The position numbers were made by a program, and so were the translations under genes. From positions 379,781-443,780 of the forward strand of contig NZ_KB900609.1 in assembly GCF_000379105.1 (NCBI RefSeq): a stretch of DNA of 64,000 nt. The letters run 5' to 3'. Below, in pieces: positions 26,480 through 34,743 of this stretch. Position 1 is the stretch's first letter. The number at the start of each line of letters is the position of its first letter. The notes beneath the pieces were generated by a model. That model saw only the letters and a list, made by a program, of their open reading frames with translations. It was not told the origin of the DNA and did no database searches. This stretch comes from Methylobacterium sp. WSM2598 (GTDB lineage: Bacteria; Pseudomonadota; Alphaproteobacteria; Rhizobiales; Beijerinckiaceae).

Positions 26480-26950
26480 ATGGACACCCCCCTCCCGCTC
26501 GAGACCGAGTTCCTGTTCCGGCTGACCCTCGCGGTGGACGCGCCGCAGGGGATCGGGCCGAGCCGCGGCGGGGCCCTGCGCATCGTGCCGGTCGCGGGCG
26601 GGCACTTCGCGGGGCCGCGCCTGCGCGGCGAGGTCGTCCCGGGCGGCGGGGCCGACTGGCTGCGGGTGGAGCCCGACGGCACGACCCATCTCGACGTCCG
26701 CCTGACCCTCAGGGAGGCCGGGGGCGGGCTGATCGCCTGCCAGTATACGGGCCTGCGGGCGGGGCCGCCCGAGGTGCTGGAGCGCGTCGGGCGCGGCGAG
26801 GCGGTGGATCCGGGGGCGTACTACTTCCGCGCGGCGATGCGCTTCGAGACCGCGGCGGCCGACCTCGCCTGGCTCGCCCGCCTCCTCGCGGTCGGCGTCG
26901 GGCAGCGGCTCCCGGGCGGGCCGGTCTACGACGTCTACGCGGTGCGCTGA
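26480..26950 (+). CDS. DUF3237 family protein
   Basis: A 156-residue protein of the DUF3237 type: 'LETEFLFRLTLAVDAPQGIG' at the start, 'RIVPVAGGHFAGPRLRGEVV' with the typical Gly-rich turn, 'GADWLRVEPDGTTHLDVR' and 'YYFRAAMRFETAA' near the end. The fold is a small beta-barrel. Biochemical role not established for most members. The start is ATG 26480 behind GGAGAT; earlier in-frame ATGs at 26435 and 26462 lack a site. No functional link with the neighbours is evident. Confidence 0.82.
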   Translation: MDTPLPLETEFLFRLTLAVDAPQGIGPSRGGALRIVPVAGGHFAGPRLRGEVVPGGGADWLRVEPDGTTHLDVRLTLREAGGGLIACQYTGLRAGPPEVLERVGRGEAVDPGAYYFRAAMRFETAAADLAWLARLLAVGVGQRLPGGPVYDVYAVR

Positions 26951-27044
26951 GGCCCGAGGCCGACCGGCGCGCTCCGGGTCCCCCGGTGACGGCCCGGGCC
27001 GAGCGGCCGGGGCCGGCTCCCGCGCCTGGGCAGCCGCCCTGCGG

Positions 27045-28778
27045 TCACGAGGCCGAGCGCGCGGCCGGCGCCGCGACCGCGCCGGGCGCCGCGACCGCGC
27101 CCGGCGTCCCGCCGCCGCGCTCGCCGAGCCAGCCGGCCCAGCGCGCCGCGACCAGCTCCCGCAGGATGGCGCAGCGGATCTGCTTGTTGGTGCGGGCGAG
27201 CGGGTGCCACCAGCCATCCGCCTCCATGGCGCGCGCGGCCGCCACGAAGCGGTCCGCCACGGCCGCGAATTCGGCCTCGCCGTAATTCAGGCTGAAGATC
27301 AGCCGGCCCGTCCCCACCCAGGACAGGGCGAGCCCCTCCGCGCGCAGGTAGTACTGGAACATCCAGTTGTACCGCGACGGCCGCGTGTAGAGGACGGTCC
27401 AGATCGTCGAGAGGTTCGCCACCCGGACCGGCAGCCCCTCCTCCGCGAGGCGGCGGTTCAGCGCCTCCGCCCGGCCGTTCCAGCGCGCGTCCAGCCCCTC
27501 GTAGAGCGCCTGCGTCTCGGGGCGCTCCAGCGCGTCGAGGAAGGCGTCCATCGCCCCCATCACGCTCGGATGCGAATTGAACGTGCCGCGGGCGAAGCAG
27601 ATGTCGACCGGACGGTCGTCCCGGTAGCGGCGCATCAGGTCGCGCCGGCCGCAGAGCACGCCGATCGGCAGGCCGCCGCCCACGGTCTTGCCGTAGGTCA
27701 CCATGTCGGCCTTCACGCCGAAATAGGCCTGCGCGCCGCCCGGCGCGAGGCGGAACCCGACGAAGACCTCGTCGAAGATCAGCACGATGCCGCGCGCGGT
27801 GCAGACCTCCCGCAGGCGGGCGAGCCACTGCGAATAGGCGGCGCGGTCGAAGGCGGCGCTGCGGCCGCTGTCGACCAGGGCGGAATCCGAGGGCGCGCCC
27901 TGGTTCGGGTGCAGCGCCTGGAGCGGGTTGACGAGGACGCAGGCGATGTCGCGGCGGCCGCGCAGCACCGCGAGCGTCCGCTCGGACATCTCGCTCAGCG
28001 TGTAGGTGTCGCGCGCCGGGACCGGGTTGCCGATGCCCGGCTGCACGTCGCCCCACCAGCCGTGATAGGCGCCGCAGAAGCGCACCAGGTGCGAGCGGCC
28101 CGTGTGGTAGCGGGCGAGCCGCACCGCCTGCATCACCGCCTCGGTGCCCGACATGTGGAAGGAGACCTCGTCGAGCCCCGACACCGCGCGCAGGCGCGCG
28201 ACGTTGCGCTCCACGACCGGGTGGTAGGCGCCGAGCACCGGGCCGAGCGCCGCCACCCGCTCCGCCCCGCGGGCGAGGCAGGCCTTGTAGGCGTCGTAGC
28301 CGAACAGGTTGACCCCGTAGGAGCCGGCGAGGTCGTAGAAGACGTTGCCGTCGAGGTCGGTCACCGTCACGCCCGAGGATTCGGCGAGGAAGCTGCCCGC
28401 GCCGAGCTGGTCGCGGGTGAGCCGCGCGAACTGGAACGGCACCCGGTAGAGGCTGGTGAATTGCAGGTCCGACAGGCCGTCGCGCAGGGCCGCGGTGCGC
28501 CGTCGCGTTTCTGCAAAACGATCCCGGTAGAGGGCGGCGAGGCGCTCGAACCCGGCCCGGCGGCGCTCGGCCACCGGCTGGGGGGCGCCGTCGGCCCGGA
28601 AGAAGCGGTCCGGGCCGTACTCGTAGAACGGGATCAGGCCGGCGACGCGCCGGGACATCCGCGCGTGGCCGGTCAGCGAGCGATGCTTGGCCCGCGAGAG
28701 TTGCAGGCGGCGGCGCAGCTTCAGGGCGGCGGCGACGCCGAGGGGAGCGAGGGCGAGGAGGAACCAATGCGCGATCAT
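27045..28778 (-). CDS. Membrane-anchored class III PLP enzyme (aminotransferase / aminomutase-like)
   Basis: A 577-residue protein. Residues 5 to 20 are a membrane segment ('WFLLALAPLGVAAALKL') followed by a basic stretch; the catalytic domain spans about 100 to 540. Class III features are 'VSFHMSGTEAVMQAVRLARY', 'FCGAYHGWWGD' (PLP ring), 'GIVLIFDEVFVGFRL' (Asp binds PLP nitrogen) and 'VTYGKTVGGGLPIGVLCG' with the Schiff-base Lys. It resembles glutamate-1-semialdehyde aminomutases and amino-group-transferring enzymes, but the anchor and length are unusual for those. Start ATG 28778 lies only 35 bp from the divergent decarboxylase-like start. The C-terminus is low-complexity Ala/Gly/Pro. Substrate unknown; membrane location and partner point to lipid or head-group chemistry. 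Confidence 0.8.
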   Translation of the reverse strand: MIAHWFLLALAPLGVAAALKLRRRLQLSRAKHRSLTGHARMSRRVAGLIPFYEYGPDRFFRADGAPQPVAERRRAGFERLAALYRDRFAETRRRTAALRDGLSDLQFTSLYRVPFQFARLTRDQLGAGSFLAESSGVTVTDLDGNVFYDLAGSYGVNLFGYDAYKACLARGAERVAALGPVLGAYHPVVERNVARLRAVSGLDEVSFHMSGTEAVMQAVRLARYHTGRSHLVRFCGAYHGWWGDVQPGIGNPVPARDTYTLSEMSERTLAVLRGRRDIACVLVNPLQALHPNQGAPSDSALVDSGRSAAFDRAAYSQWLARLREVCTARGIVLIFDEVFVGFRLAPGGAQAYFGVKADMVTYGKTVGGGLPIGVLCGRRDLMRRYRDDRPVDICFARGTFNSHPSVMGAMDAFLDALERPETQALYEGLDARWNGRAEALNRRLAEEGLPVRVANLSTIWTVLYTRPSRYNWMFQYYLRAEGLALSWVGTGRLIFSLNYGEAEFAAVADRFVAAARAMEADGWWHPLARTNKQIRCAILRELVAARWAGWLGERGGGTPGAVAAPGAVAAPAARSAS

Positions 28779-28813
28779 GAGCAGGCGCAGTACCGGGGCG
28801 AGTTCACGGCACG

Positions 28814-29692
28814 ATGACACTGCGCGCCACCCTCGCCCGCATCGCCGCGCAGGAAGACCTCAACTTCCTCCTCACCAACCGCATCCCGCGGCGCCTCGCC
28901 ACCCGCTTCATCGGCTGGTTCAGCCGGATCGAGAACCCGCTGGTGCGCGACGCGTCGATCGCGATCTGGCGGCTGTTCTCGGACCTCGACCTGTCCGAGG
29001 CCAGGACGACGCGGTTCCGCAGCATGCACGACTGCTTCATCCGCGAATTGAAGGAGGGCGCGCGGCCGATCGACCCCGATCCCGGGCTGCTCACCAGCCC
29101 CTGCGACGCGATCGTGGGGGCGAGCGGGCCGATCGAGGGCACGCGGGTGTTCCAGGTCAAGGGCTTCCCCTACGGCCTCGCCGACCTCGTGCCGGACGCC
29201 GCCACGGTGGCGCAGGTCCGCGACGGGACCTACGTGACCCTGCGCCTGACCTCCTCGATGTACCACCGCTTCCACGCGCCGCACGATTGCAGGGTCGAGT
29301 CGGTGACCCACATCGCGGGCGACACCTGGAACGTGAACCCGATCGCGCTCAAGCGCGTCGAGGCGCTGTTCTGCAGGAACGAGCGGGCGGTGATCCGCAC
29401 CCGGCTCGCCGCCGGCGGTCACCCCCTCGTGCTGGTGCCGGTGGCGGCGATCCTGGTCGCGAGCCTGCGCCTGCGCTTCCTCGGCACCGACCTCGACCTG
29501 CGCGCGCAGAGGCCGCGCACCCTCCCCTGCGACGCGAGGCTCGCCAAGGGCGAGGAGATGGGCTGGTTCCAGCACGGCTCGACGATCATCGTGCTGGCGC
29601 CCCCGGGCTTTCGCCTCTGCGAGGGCGTCGCCGAGGGCACCCGCATCCGGATGGGCGAGCCGCTGCTGCGGCTGCCGGACACACCGGCGTGA
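28814..29692 (+). CDS. Phosphatidylserine decarboxylase family protein
   Basis: A 292-residue protein with the PSD layout: an N-terminal helical part ('IPRRLATRFIGWFSRIENPL'), 'SPCDAIVGASGPIEG', 'LRLTSSMYHRFHAPHDCRV' (active-site His), 'IAGDTWNVNPIALKRVEALF' and the self-cleavage site 'HGSTIIV' near residue 255, where Ser becomes the pyruvoyl group. The site reads HGST rather than the common LGST. It would decarboxylate phosphatidylserine to phosphatidylethanolamine or act on a similar phospholipid. There is no linked phosphatidylserine synthase, and the gene is divergent from a membrane PLP enzyme, so it may be a specialised second PSD rather than the housekeeping one. Confidence 0.87.
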   Translation: MTLRATLARIAAQEDLNFLLTNRIPRRLATRFIGWFSRIENPLVRDASIAIWRLFSDLDLSEARTTRFRSMHDCFIRELKEGARPIDPDPGLLTSPCDAIVGASGPIEGTRVFQVKGFPYGLADLVPDAATVAQVRDGTYVTLRLTSSMYHRFHAPHDCRVESVTHIAGDTWNVNPIALKRVEALFCRNERAVIRTRLAAGGHPLVLVPVAAILVASLRLRFLGTDLDLRAQRPRTLPCDARLAKGEEMGWFQHGSTIIVLAPPGFRLCEGVAEGTRIRMGEPLLRLPDTPA

Positions 29693-29726
29693 GGGCAACG
29701 GCGCCTGCGCCGCGCGGTCGCCGGGA

Positions 29727-30344
29727 TCAGGCGGCGAGCGCCGCGACGAGGGCGCGGGCCTTGGCGGCGACCGTCTCGGGCGCGTCGCCGGGCCGGTAGA
29801 GCGACGAGCCGCAGCCGTAGCCGGCAGCCCCCGCCGCGCGCCAGGCCGGCAGGCTCTGCGCGTCGACCCCGCCGACCGGGAGCAGCGGCACCTCGGGCGG
29901 CAGCACGGCGCGCAGCGCCCGCAGGGTGGCGGGGCCGCCCGCCTCGGCGGGGAAGAGCTTGAGCGCGTCGGTGCCCGCGTCGATCAGCGCGAAGGCCTCC
30001 GCCGGGGTGAGGAAGCCCGGCATCGTCACCATGCCGCGCGCCTTGGCCTCGCGCACGAGCTCGGGGGCCGCGTGGGGCGTGACGAGCAGCCGCCCGCCCG
30101 CCTCCGCCACGGCCGCCACCTCCTCGCGGCGCCGCACCGTGCCGGCCCCGATCAGGGCGCGCTCGCCGAAGCGGGCGGCGAGGCGGCGCACGCTCGCGAT
30201 CGGGTCCGGCGAGTTCAGCGGCACCTCGACGATGACGATGCCCGACGCGACCAGGGCCGCCGCCACCGCCTCGACCTCGTCCGGCCGCACGCCCCGCAGG
30301 ATCGCCACCAGCGGGCAGCGCCCGAGCCACTCCGTCACGCCCAT
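29727..30344 (-). CDS. dgoA: 2-dehydro-3-deoxy-6-phosphogalactonate aldolase
   Basis: A 205-residue KDPG/KDPGal-type class I aldolase. Motifs are 'CPLVAILRGVRPDEVEAVA' (catalytic Glu region), 'IVEVPLNSPDP', 'LIGAGTVRRREEV', 'LLVTPHAAPELV', the Schiff-base Lys in 'DALKLFPAEAGG', and 'LLPVGGVDAQSLPAWRAAGA'. 'VPLNSPDP' in place of 'VTLRTP' fits the galactonate (DgoA) rather than the gluconate (Eda) branch. It splits KDPGal into pyruvate and glyceraldehyde 3-phosphate. The start is ATG 30344 after GGGAG, overlapping the end of dgoK by 10 bp. It completes the pathway that begins with the galactose dehydrogenase/lactonase genes about 12 kb away. Confidence 0.9.
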   Translation of the reverse strand: MGVTEWLGRCPLVAILRGVRPDEVEAVAAALVASGIVIVEVPLNSPDPIASVRRLAARFGERALIGAGTVRRREEVAAVAEAGGRLLVTPHAAPELVREAKARGMVTMPGFLTPAEAFALIDAGTDALKLFPAEAGGPATLRALRAVLPPEVPLLPVGGVDAQSLPAWRAAGAAGYGCGSSLYRPGDAPETVAAKARALVAALAA

Positions 30345-31222
30345 GCGCACTCCCATGCGATCGTCTCCCCGATCCGCGCGAGACCGCGCAGGGCCGCGTC
30401 CGGGTCGCCGGCCCGGGCCGTTCCGCCGCAGGCCGCGATGGCGCGCCCGTAGAGCGCCATCAGCGGCCCGGACCCGATCAGGTCCACCGCCTCGCCGGCG
30501 GGCAGGTTCGCCCGCACGTCGTGACCGATCAGCAGACCCGACAGGTAGCTCGCCGCCTCCGCCTCGGGAAGCCGTCCGAACAGGCCGAGGGTGCGGGTGC
30601 CGAACAGGTGGTGCAGGAGCCCGCCGGGCTCCGCCGCCCGGGCGACGCCCGCGTCGAAGGCCCCGCCCGGCTCGGGCGCGCCCCGCATCATGCGGCCGAG
30701 GATCGTGTGCTCCCTCAGCGCCGCGAAGGCCTCGCCGGTCAGGCTGGTGACGAAGCCGGCAATTCGCCCGCCGCGCACCCGCACCCACTTGCTGTGGCTG
30801 CCCGGCAGGCACAGCAGCGCCTCCTCCCGTCCGTCGAGGGCGCCGAAGACCTGGACCTCCTCGCCCCGCATCACCTCCGGGATCCCGGACGCGTCGCGGG
30901 CGCTGAGGCCCGGCACGATGCGCACGGCCGCGCCCGGGAACGGCACCGCCTCGACGCCCGCGGCGAGGTCCGCGAGGCCGGCAGGGCAGGCCCGGTAGGG
31001 AACCTCGCGCCAGCCCTGCCGGCTGCCGATCATGCCGGAGAGGAGCACCCGCCCCTCGCCCGCCGCGATCCAGTCTCCGGCGAGGTCGCGCAACGCCGCC
31101 GGGAAATCCCCGCCCGCGACCTGCATGATGCCGCGCCCGGTCTCGCGCCGCTCCGTCACCGACCCCGCCGGCCCGAGCCGGTAGGCCCGGGCGCTGCTCG
31201 TTCCCCAATCGATCGCGATCAT
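30335..31222 (-). CDS. dgoK: 2-dehydro-3-deoxygalactonokinase
   Basis: A 295-residue DgoK-family kinase: phosphate-binding start 'MIAIDWGTSSARAYRL', then 'VLLSGMIGSRQGWREVPY', 'ALLCLPGSHSKWVRVRGGRI' and 'TSLTGEAFAALREHTILGRM', with 'SYLSGLLIGHDVRANLP' near the C-terminus. It phosphorylates 2-dehydro-3-deoxygalactonate at C6 for the overlapping aldolase gene. ATG 31222 is the family start; a much longer open frame upstream is low-complexity and contains two minisatellites, so it is not accepted as coding. A galactonate dehydratase, the step in between, is not in the window. Confidence 0.92.
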   Translation of the reverse strand: MIAIDWGTSSARAYRLGPAGSVTERRETGRGIMQVAGGDFPAALRDLAGDWIAAGEGRVLLSGMIGSRQGWREVPYRACPAGLADLAAGVEAVPFPGAAVRIVPGLSARDASGIPEVMRGEEVQVFGALDGREEALLCLPGSHSKWVRVRGGRIAGFVTSLTGEAFAALREHTILGRMMRGAPEPGGAFDAGVARAAEPGGLLHHLFGTRTLGLFGRLPEAEAASYLSGLLIGHDVRANLPAGEAVDLIGSGPLMALYGRAIAACGGTARAGDPDAALRGLARIGETIAWECAWA

Positions 31223-31250
31223 GCCCGTCACGCTGCACGCTCGCGCGCGC

Positions 31251-31308
31251 GGAGGCAACCCGCCGCGGAGGCAACCCGCCGCGGAGGCAACCCGCCGCGG
31301 AGGCACCG
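31251..31308. repeat. 16-bp tandem repeat (about 3.5 units)
   Basis: Units GGAGGCAACCCGCCGC start at 31251, 31267 and 31283, and a partial fourth starts at 31299. Identity between units is complete. It lies upstream of dgoK, in the leader region. Confidence 0.85.
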
Positions 31309-31420
31309 TGCGGCCGATCTCCCGCGTTGCCCGCTGCCGCCCGGCCGAGCCCGCCGGGCGGCATTCACTGGGGCGGCGAGCGTCGGGAGGAGCGACTGGC
31401 GCAGAACCTTGTCGCGCCCG

Positions 31421-31492
31421 AGTCTTGGCCGGAGTCTTGGCCGGGGTCTTGGCCGGAGTCTTGGCCGGGGTCTTGGCCCGAGTCTTGCGGGC
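31421..31492. repeat. 12-bp tandem repeat (about six units)
   Basis: Units (A/G)GTCTTGGCCGG start at 31421, 31433, 31445, 31457, 31469 and a degenerate one at 31481. The first base alternates A and G. The repeat ends 35 bp before the start of the solute-binding protein gene, so a change in copy number could alter promoter spacing or the leader. Confidence 0.85.
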
Positions 31493-31526
31493 GGCCGGGC
31501 GCAAGAACGCGCCCGGAATCGCCCCG

Positions 31527-33161
31527 ATGACCCCGCCCCGCCTCCCGTCCCTGCCGGTCCCGACCCGAGCGGCGCCGGCCGCCGCGGCCCTGATCGGCCT
31601 CCTCGCCGGCGCGGCGCCGGCCGGCGCCGAGAGCGTCCTGCGCATCGCCATGACGGCCGCCGACGTGCCGACCGCGACCGGCATGCCCAACAACGGCTTC
31701 GAGGGCATGCGCTTCCTCGGCTACCCGGTCTTCGAGGGGCTGGTGCTGTGGGACCTCTCCCGCACCGACCGGCTCGCCACCCTGCGGCCGGGCTTGGCGG
31801 AACGCTACGAGCAATCGCCCGAGGACAAGCGGACCTGGATCTTCCACCTGCGCCGGGGCGTGACCTTCCACGACGGCACGCCCTTCGACGCCGACGCGGT
31901 GATCTGGAACCTCGACCGCTACTTCAAGCCCGACAGCCCGCACTACGAGCCGCCCGCTGCCGGCATCTCCCGGGCCCGGGTGCCGCTCCTCGACTCCTAC
32001 CGGAAGCTCGACGCCGACACGGTCGCCATCACCACGACCACGCCCGCCTCCTACTTCCCCTACATGGTGGTCTACCTGCTGTTCACCTCGCCGGCCTCGT
32101 TCGAGAGGGCGGGGCGGGACTGGGCCAAGGTCGCCGCCCTGCCGGCGGCCGGCACCGGGCCGTTCCGCATCGTCAAGGTGACGCCCCGCGAGGCGGTCGA
32201 GCTGCAGCGCCACGACGGCTACTGGGATGCGGAGAACCGGGCGAAGCTCGACCGGGTGCGGCTGATGCCGATCCCCGAGGCGAATGCCCGCATCGCCGCC
32301 CTCCGCGCCGGCCAGGTCGACTGGATCGAGGCGCCCGCGCCGGACGGCATTCCCTCGCTCAAGCAGGCGGGGTTCACCATCACCACCGGCTCCTACCCGC
32401 ATGTCTGGCCGTGGTTCTTCAACATCGGGGCGGCGAACAGCCCGCTCAAGGACGTGCGGGTGCGCCAAGCCCTCAATTACTGCATCGACCGGGAGGCCCT
32501 CGTCGGCTTCCTGAACGGCACCGCCGAGCCCTCGGTCGGCTGGCTGAAGGCGAGCGACCCGAATTTCGGCGCCCCCGCCCACCGCTACCGGCTCGATCCG
32601 GAGAAGGGCAAGGCGCTGCTCGCGGAAGCCGGCTACGCGGCCGGGAAGCCGCTCTCCCTCAAGGTGATGATCTCGACCTCGGGCTCCGGGCAGATGCAGC
32701 CGCTGCCCATGAACGAGTTCCTGCAGGAGAACCTCAAGCAGACCTGCAACGTCGACGTCACGTTCCAGGTGGTGGAGTGGCAGGTGCTGCTGAACGCGGC
32801 CCGCGCCACCCCGGACGCGCCCGCGCTCCAGGGCGCGACGGCGCTCAACATCAGCTCGCCCTCCTCGGATGCCGGGATCATGGCGCGCTACTTCTCGTCG
32901 GCGAGTTTTTCCCCGAAGGGCTTCAACTTCGAGCAGTGGAAGGACGAGGCCTTCGATGCCGCCCTCGCCACCCTGGCGGAGGCGACCGACCCGGCCGCGA
33001 TCGCGGCGGCGACCCGGACGGCGCATGAGCGCCTCGTCGACAACCCGCCCTGGCTCTACATCGTGCACGACCTCAACGCCCGCGCCATGTCGCCCAAGCT
33101 GCGGGGCTTCGTCTCGCCCCAATCCTGGTTCGTCGACCTCACGCGCGTGAGCCTGCCCTGA
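31527..33161 (+). CDS. ABC transporter substrate-binding protein, peptide/nickel type (SBP_bac_5)
   Basis: A 544-residue periplasmic binding protein with a signal peptide ('AAALIGLLAGAAPAGAES'). The family 5 signature lies near residue 95 ('RRGVTFHDGTPFDADAVIWN'). 'LPAAGTGPFRIVKVTPREAV', 'VRVRQALNYCIDREALVGFL' and 'AGYAAGKPLSLKVMIS' follow the same fold. Such proteins bind peptides, glutathione, opines or amides. No permease or ATPase genes are adjacent, so it must use a transporter encoded elsewhere. The amidase gene downstream suggests an amide-containing ligand, which is an inference. The start is ATG 31527; the frame is open further up through a minisatellite. Confidence 0.88.
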   Translation: MTPPRLPSLPVPTRAAPAAAALIGLLAGAAPAGAESVLRIAMTAADVPTATGMPNNGFEGMRFLGYPVFEGLVLWDLSRTDRLATLRPGLAERYEQSPEDKRTWIFHLRRGVTFHDGTPFDADAVIWNLDRYFKPDSPHYEPPAAGISRARVPLLDSYRKLDADTVAITTTTPASYFPYMVVYLLFTSPASFERAGRDWAKVAALPAAGTGPFRIVKVTPREAVELQRHDGYWDAENRAKLDRVRLMPIPEANARIAALRAGQVDWIEAPAPDGIPSLKQAGFTITTGSYPHVWPWFFNIGAANSPLKDVRVRQALNYCIDREALVGFLNGTAEPSVGWLKASDPNFGAPAHRYRLDPEKGKALLAEAGYAAGKPLSLKVMISTSGSGQMQPLPMNEFLQENLKQTCNVDVTFQVVEWQVLLNAARATPDAPALQGATALNISSPSSDAGIMARYFSSASFSPKGFNFEQWKDEAFDAALATLAEATDPAAIAAATRTAHERLVDNPPWLYIVHDLNARAMSPKLRGFVSPQSWFVDLTRVSLP

Positions 33162-33190
33162 GCGGGATTGCCGCAGGCGATTCCGCTCAG
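33158..33190. repeat. Hairpin overlapping the solute-binding protein stop codon
   Basis: Eight-base arms CTGAGCGG and CCGCTCAG with a 17-base loop. The first arm covers the stop codon. There is no T-run. It may slow ribosomes or protect the 3' end of the mRNA between this gene and the amidase gene. Confidence 0.4.
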
Positions 33191-33213
33191 GCTCTCGATC
33201 CCGCCTCATTCCC

Positions 33214-33242
33214 GCCGCCGAAGCGGTGACCGCTTCGGCGGC
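33214..33242. repeat. Perfect 13-bp hairpin between solute-binding protein and amidase genes
   Basis: Arms GCCGCCGAAGCGG and CCGCTTCGGCGGC flank a 3-base loop TGA. The core CCGCCGAA..GGTGACC..TTCGGCG is shared with the palindromic element at 44419-44465, so it is probably a diverged member of that family. The position suggests an intercistronic stem that tunes expression of the amidase gene. Confidence 0.55.
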
Positions 33243-33275
33243 AGGAACGATGCCCAGCCCCGGGAGACGCCCCCG

Positions 33276-34697
33276 ATGACCGACGCCCTCCCGACCGACG
33301 CCCTCCCGCGCGAGACCGATCCCGCCCTGATGTCGGCCGCGAGCCTCGCCCGGGCGATCGCGGCGCGGCGCCTCTCCCCCGTCGACGCGGTCGAGGCGCT
33401 GCTCGCCCGGATCGACCGGCTGGAGCCGCGGCTGCACGCCTTCGTGGAGGTCTACGTGGCGGATGCGCGCCTCGCCGCGGAGGGCGCCGAGCGGGCGATC
33501 CGCTCCGGCCACGCCGTGGGCCCGCTCCACGGCGTGCCGGTCGCCCTCAAGGACCTGATCGACGTCGAGGGACGAATCTCGACCGGCGGCTCGATGACCC
33601 GGCGGGTCCAGCGCGCCACCGCCTCCGCCACGGTCGCGAAGCGGATGATCGCGCAGGGCATGATCCTGCTCGGCAAGACCCACACGGTGGAATTCGCCTT
33701 CGGGGGCTGGGGCACCAACCAGCACATGGGCACGCCGCTCAATCCCTGGGACCCGGCGCGCCCGCGCGTTCCGGGCGGGTCGAGCAGCGGCTCGGGCGTG
33801 GCGGTGGCGAGCCGGATGGCGCCCTGGGCGATCGGCACCGATACCGGCGGCTCCGTGCGGCTGCCGGCCTCCTTCTGCGGCATCACCGGGCTGAAGGTCA
33901 CGGTCGGGCGCGTCAGCACGGCGGGCGTGCTGCCCCTCTCGACCACGCTCGACACGCCCGGCCCGATGGCGCGCAGCGTCGAGGACGTGGCCCTGCTCTA
34001 CAACGTGCTCCAGGGCCCCGACCCCCTCGACCCGAACACCCGCGGCGTGGTGCCGGTCGATCCCCTGCCCGGCCTGGAGCGCGGCGTCCGCGGGATGCGG
34101 CTCGGCCGGATGCCCGCCGCCGAGCGGGAGGGCTGCGCCCCCGAGGTGCTGGCCGCCTACGACCGCGCCCTCGACCTCCTCGACCGGCTCGGGGCCGAGA
34201 TCGTCGACACCCGCCTGCCGTTCCGCTTCGTCGACTTCGTCAACGCCGCGGCGATCGTCAACGCCGAGGCCTACTTCCACAACGGCGCGATCGCGGAGGA
34301 TTTCGCCGCGCCCCTCGACGAGGACGTGCGCGCCCGCATCCTGTCGGGCGCCTCGGTCTCGGCGCGGGATTACCTGCGCACGCGGCGCCTGCAGCAGGAC
34401 ATGAAGCGCGCCTTCGACCGGGCGATGGCGGGGCTCGACGCCCTGCTGACGCCGACCACCGAGACCGCGGCCATCCCGCTCGACGCGGTCGACCAGGCGG
34501 TCGTCCCCTCGCGCTTCACCCGCTTCGGCAATTTCCTCGAACTCTGCGCCCTCGCCCTGCCGTGCGGCTTCACCGCGGAGGGGCTGCCGCTCTCCCTGCA
34601 GATCGCCTGCCGCGGCTACGAGGAGGCGACGGCCCTGCGGATCGGGCAGGCCTACCAGCAGGCCACGGACTGGCACGGGCGGCTGCCGCCGCTCTGA
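33276..34697 (+). CDS. Amidase (amidase signature family)
   Basis: A 473-residue amidase with an intact Ser-cisSer-Lys triad: Lys in 'VPVALKDLIDVEG' near residue 92, Ser-rich 'PGGSSSGSGVAVASRM', and the nucleophile Ser in 'IGTDTGGSVRLPASFCGITG' near 195. The N-terminal helices ('LARAIAARRLSPVDAVEALL') and C-terminal 'GLPLSLQIACRG' are standard. The enzyme hydrolyses an amide in the cytoplasm. The subgroup is not the GatA subunit, because gatB and gatC are absent and 'FGGWGTNQHMGTPLNPWD' differs. The start is ATG 33276 behind GGGAGA. It follows a binding protein gene, so uptake and hydrolysis of the same amide is plausible. Confidence 0.88.
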   Translation: MTDALPTDALPRETDPALMSAASLARAIAARRLSPVDAVEALLARIDRLEPRLHAFVEVYVADARLAAEGAERAIRSGHAVGPLHGVPVALKDLIDVEGRISTGGSMTRRVQRATASATVAKRMIAQGMILLGKTHTVEFAFGGWGTNQHMGTPLNPWDPARPRVPGGSSSGSGVAVASRMAPWAIGTDTGGSVRLPASFCGITGLKVTVGRVSTAGVLPLSTTLDTPGPMARSVEDVALLYNVLQGPDPLDPNTRGVVPVDPLPGLERGVRGMRLGRMPAAEREGCAPEVLAAYDRALDLLDRLGAEIVDTRLPFRFVDFVNAAAIVNAEAYFHNGAIAEDFAAPLDEDVRARILSGASVSARDYLRTRRLQQDMKRAFDRAMAGLDALLTPTTETAAIPLDAVDQAVVPSRFTRFGNFLELCALALPCGFTAEGLPLSLQIACRGYEEATALRIGQAYQQATDWHGRLPPL

Positions 34698-34743
34698 TCC
34701 GGCGCCCCGGAGGTCGGTCCGGAGCCCGGGTGAGCCCCGCCGC

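Larger units (their letters stand above)
31223..31526. other. Intergenic region of 304 bp with two minisatellites
   Basis: This gap lies between the divergent dgoK and solute-binding protein genes. It contains a 16-bp repeat (31251-31308) and a 12-bp repeat (31421-31492). The minus-strand frame through the second reads as alternating Lys-Thr-Pro-Ala, but no gene start or family feature supports coding. The promoters of both genes must be here. Confidence 0.5.

Noticed and set aside
31421..31708. N-terminal extension of the galactonokinase with a Lys-Thr-Pro-Ala tail (histone H1-like)
   Set aside because: The kinase family starts at ATG 31222. The extension is a translated minisatellite and overlaps the start of another gene.
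31365..34676. An 1103-codon open frame on the minus strand opposite the binding protein and amidase
   Set aside because: The translation is Arg/Gly/Asp-rich low complexity with no domain. The plus-strand genes have clear motifs.
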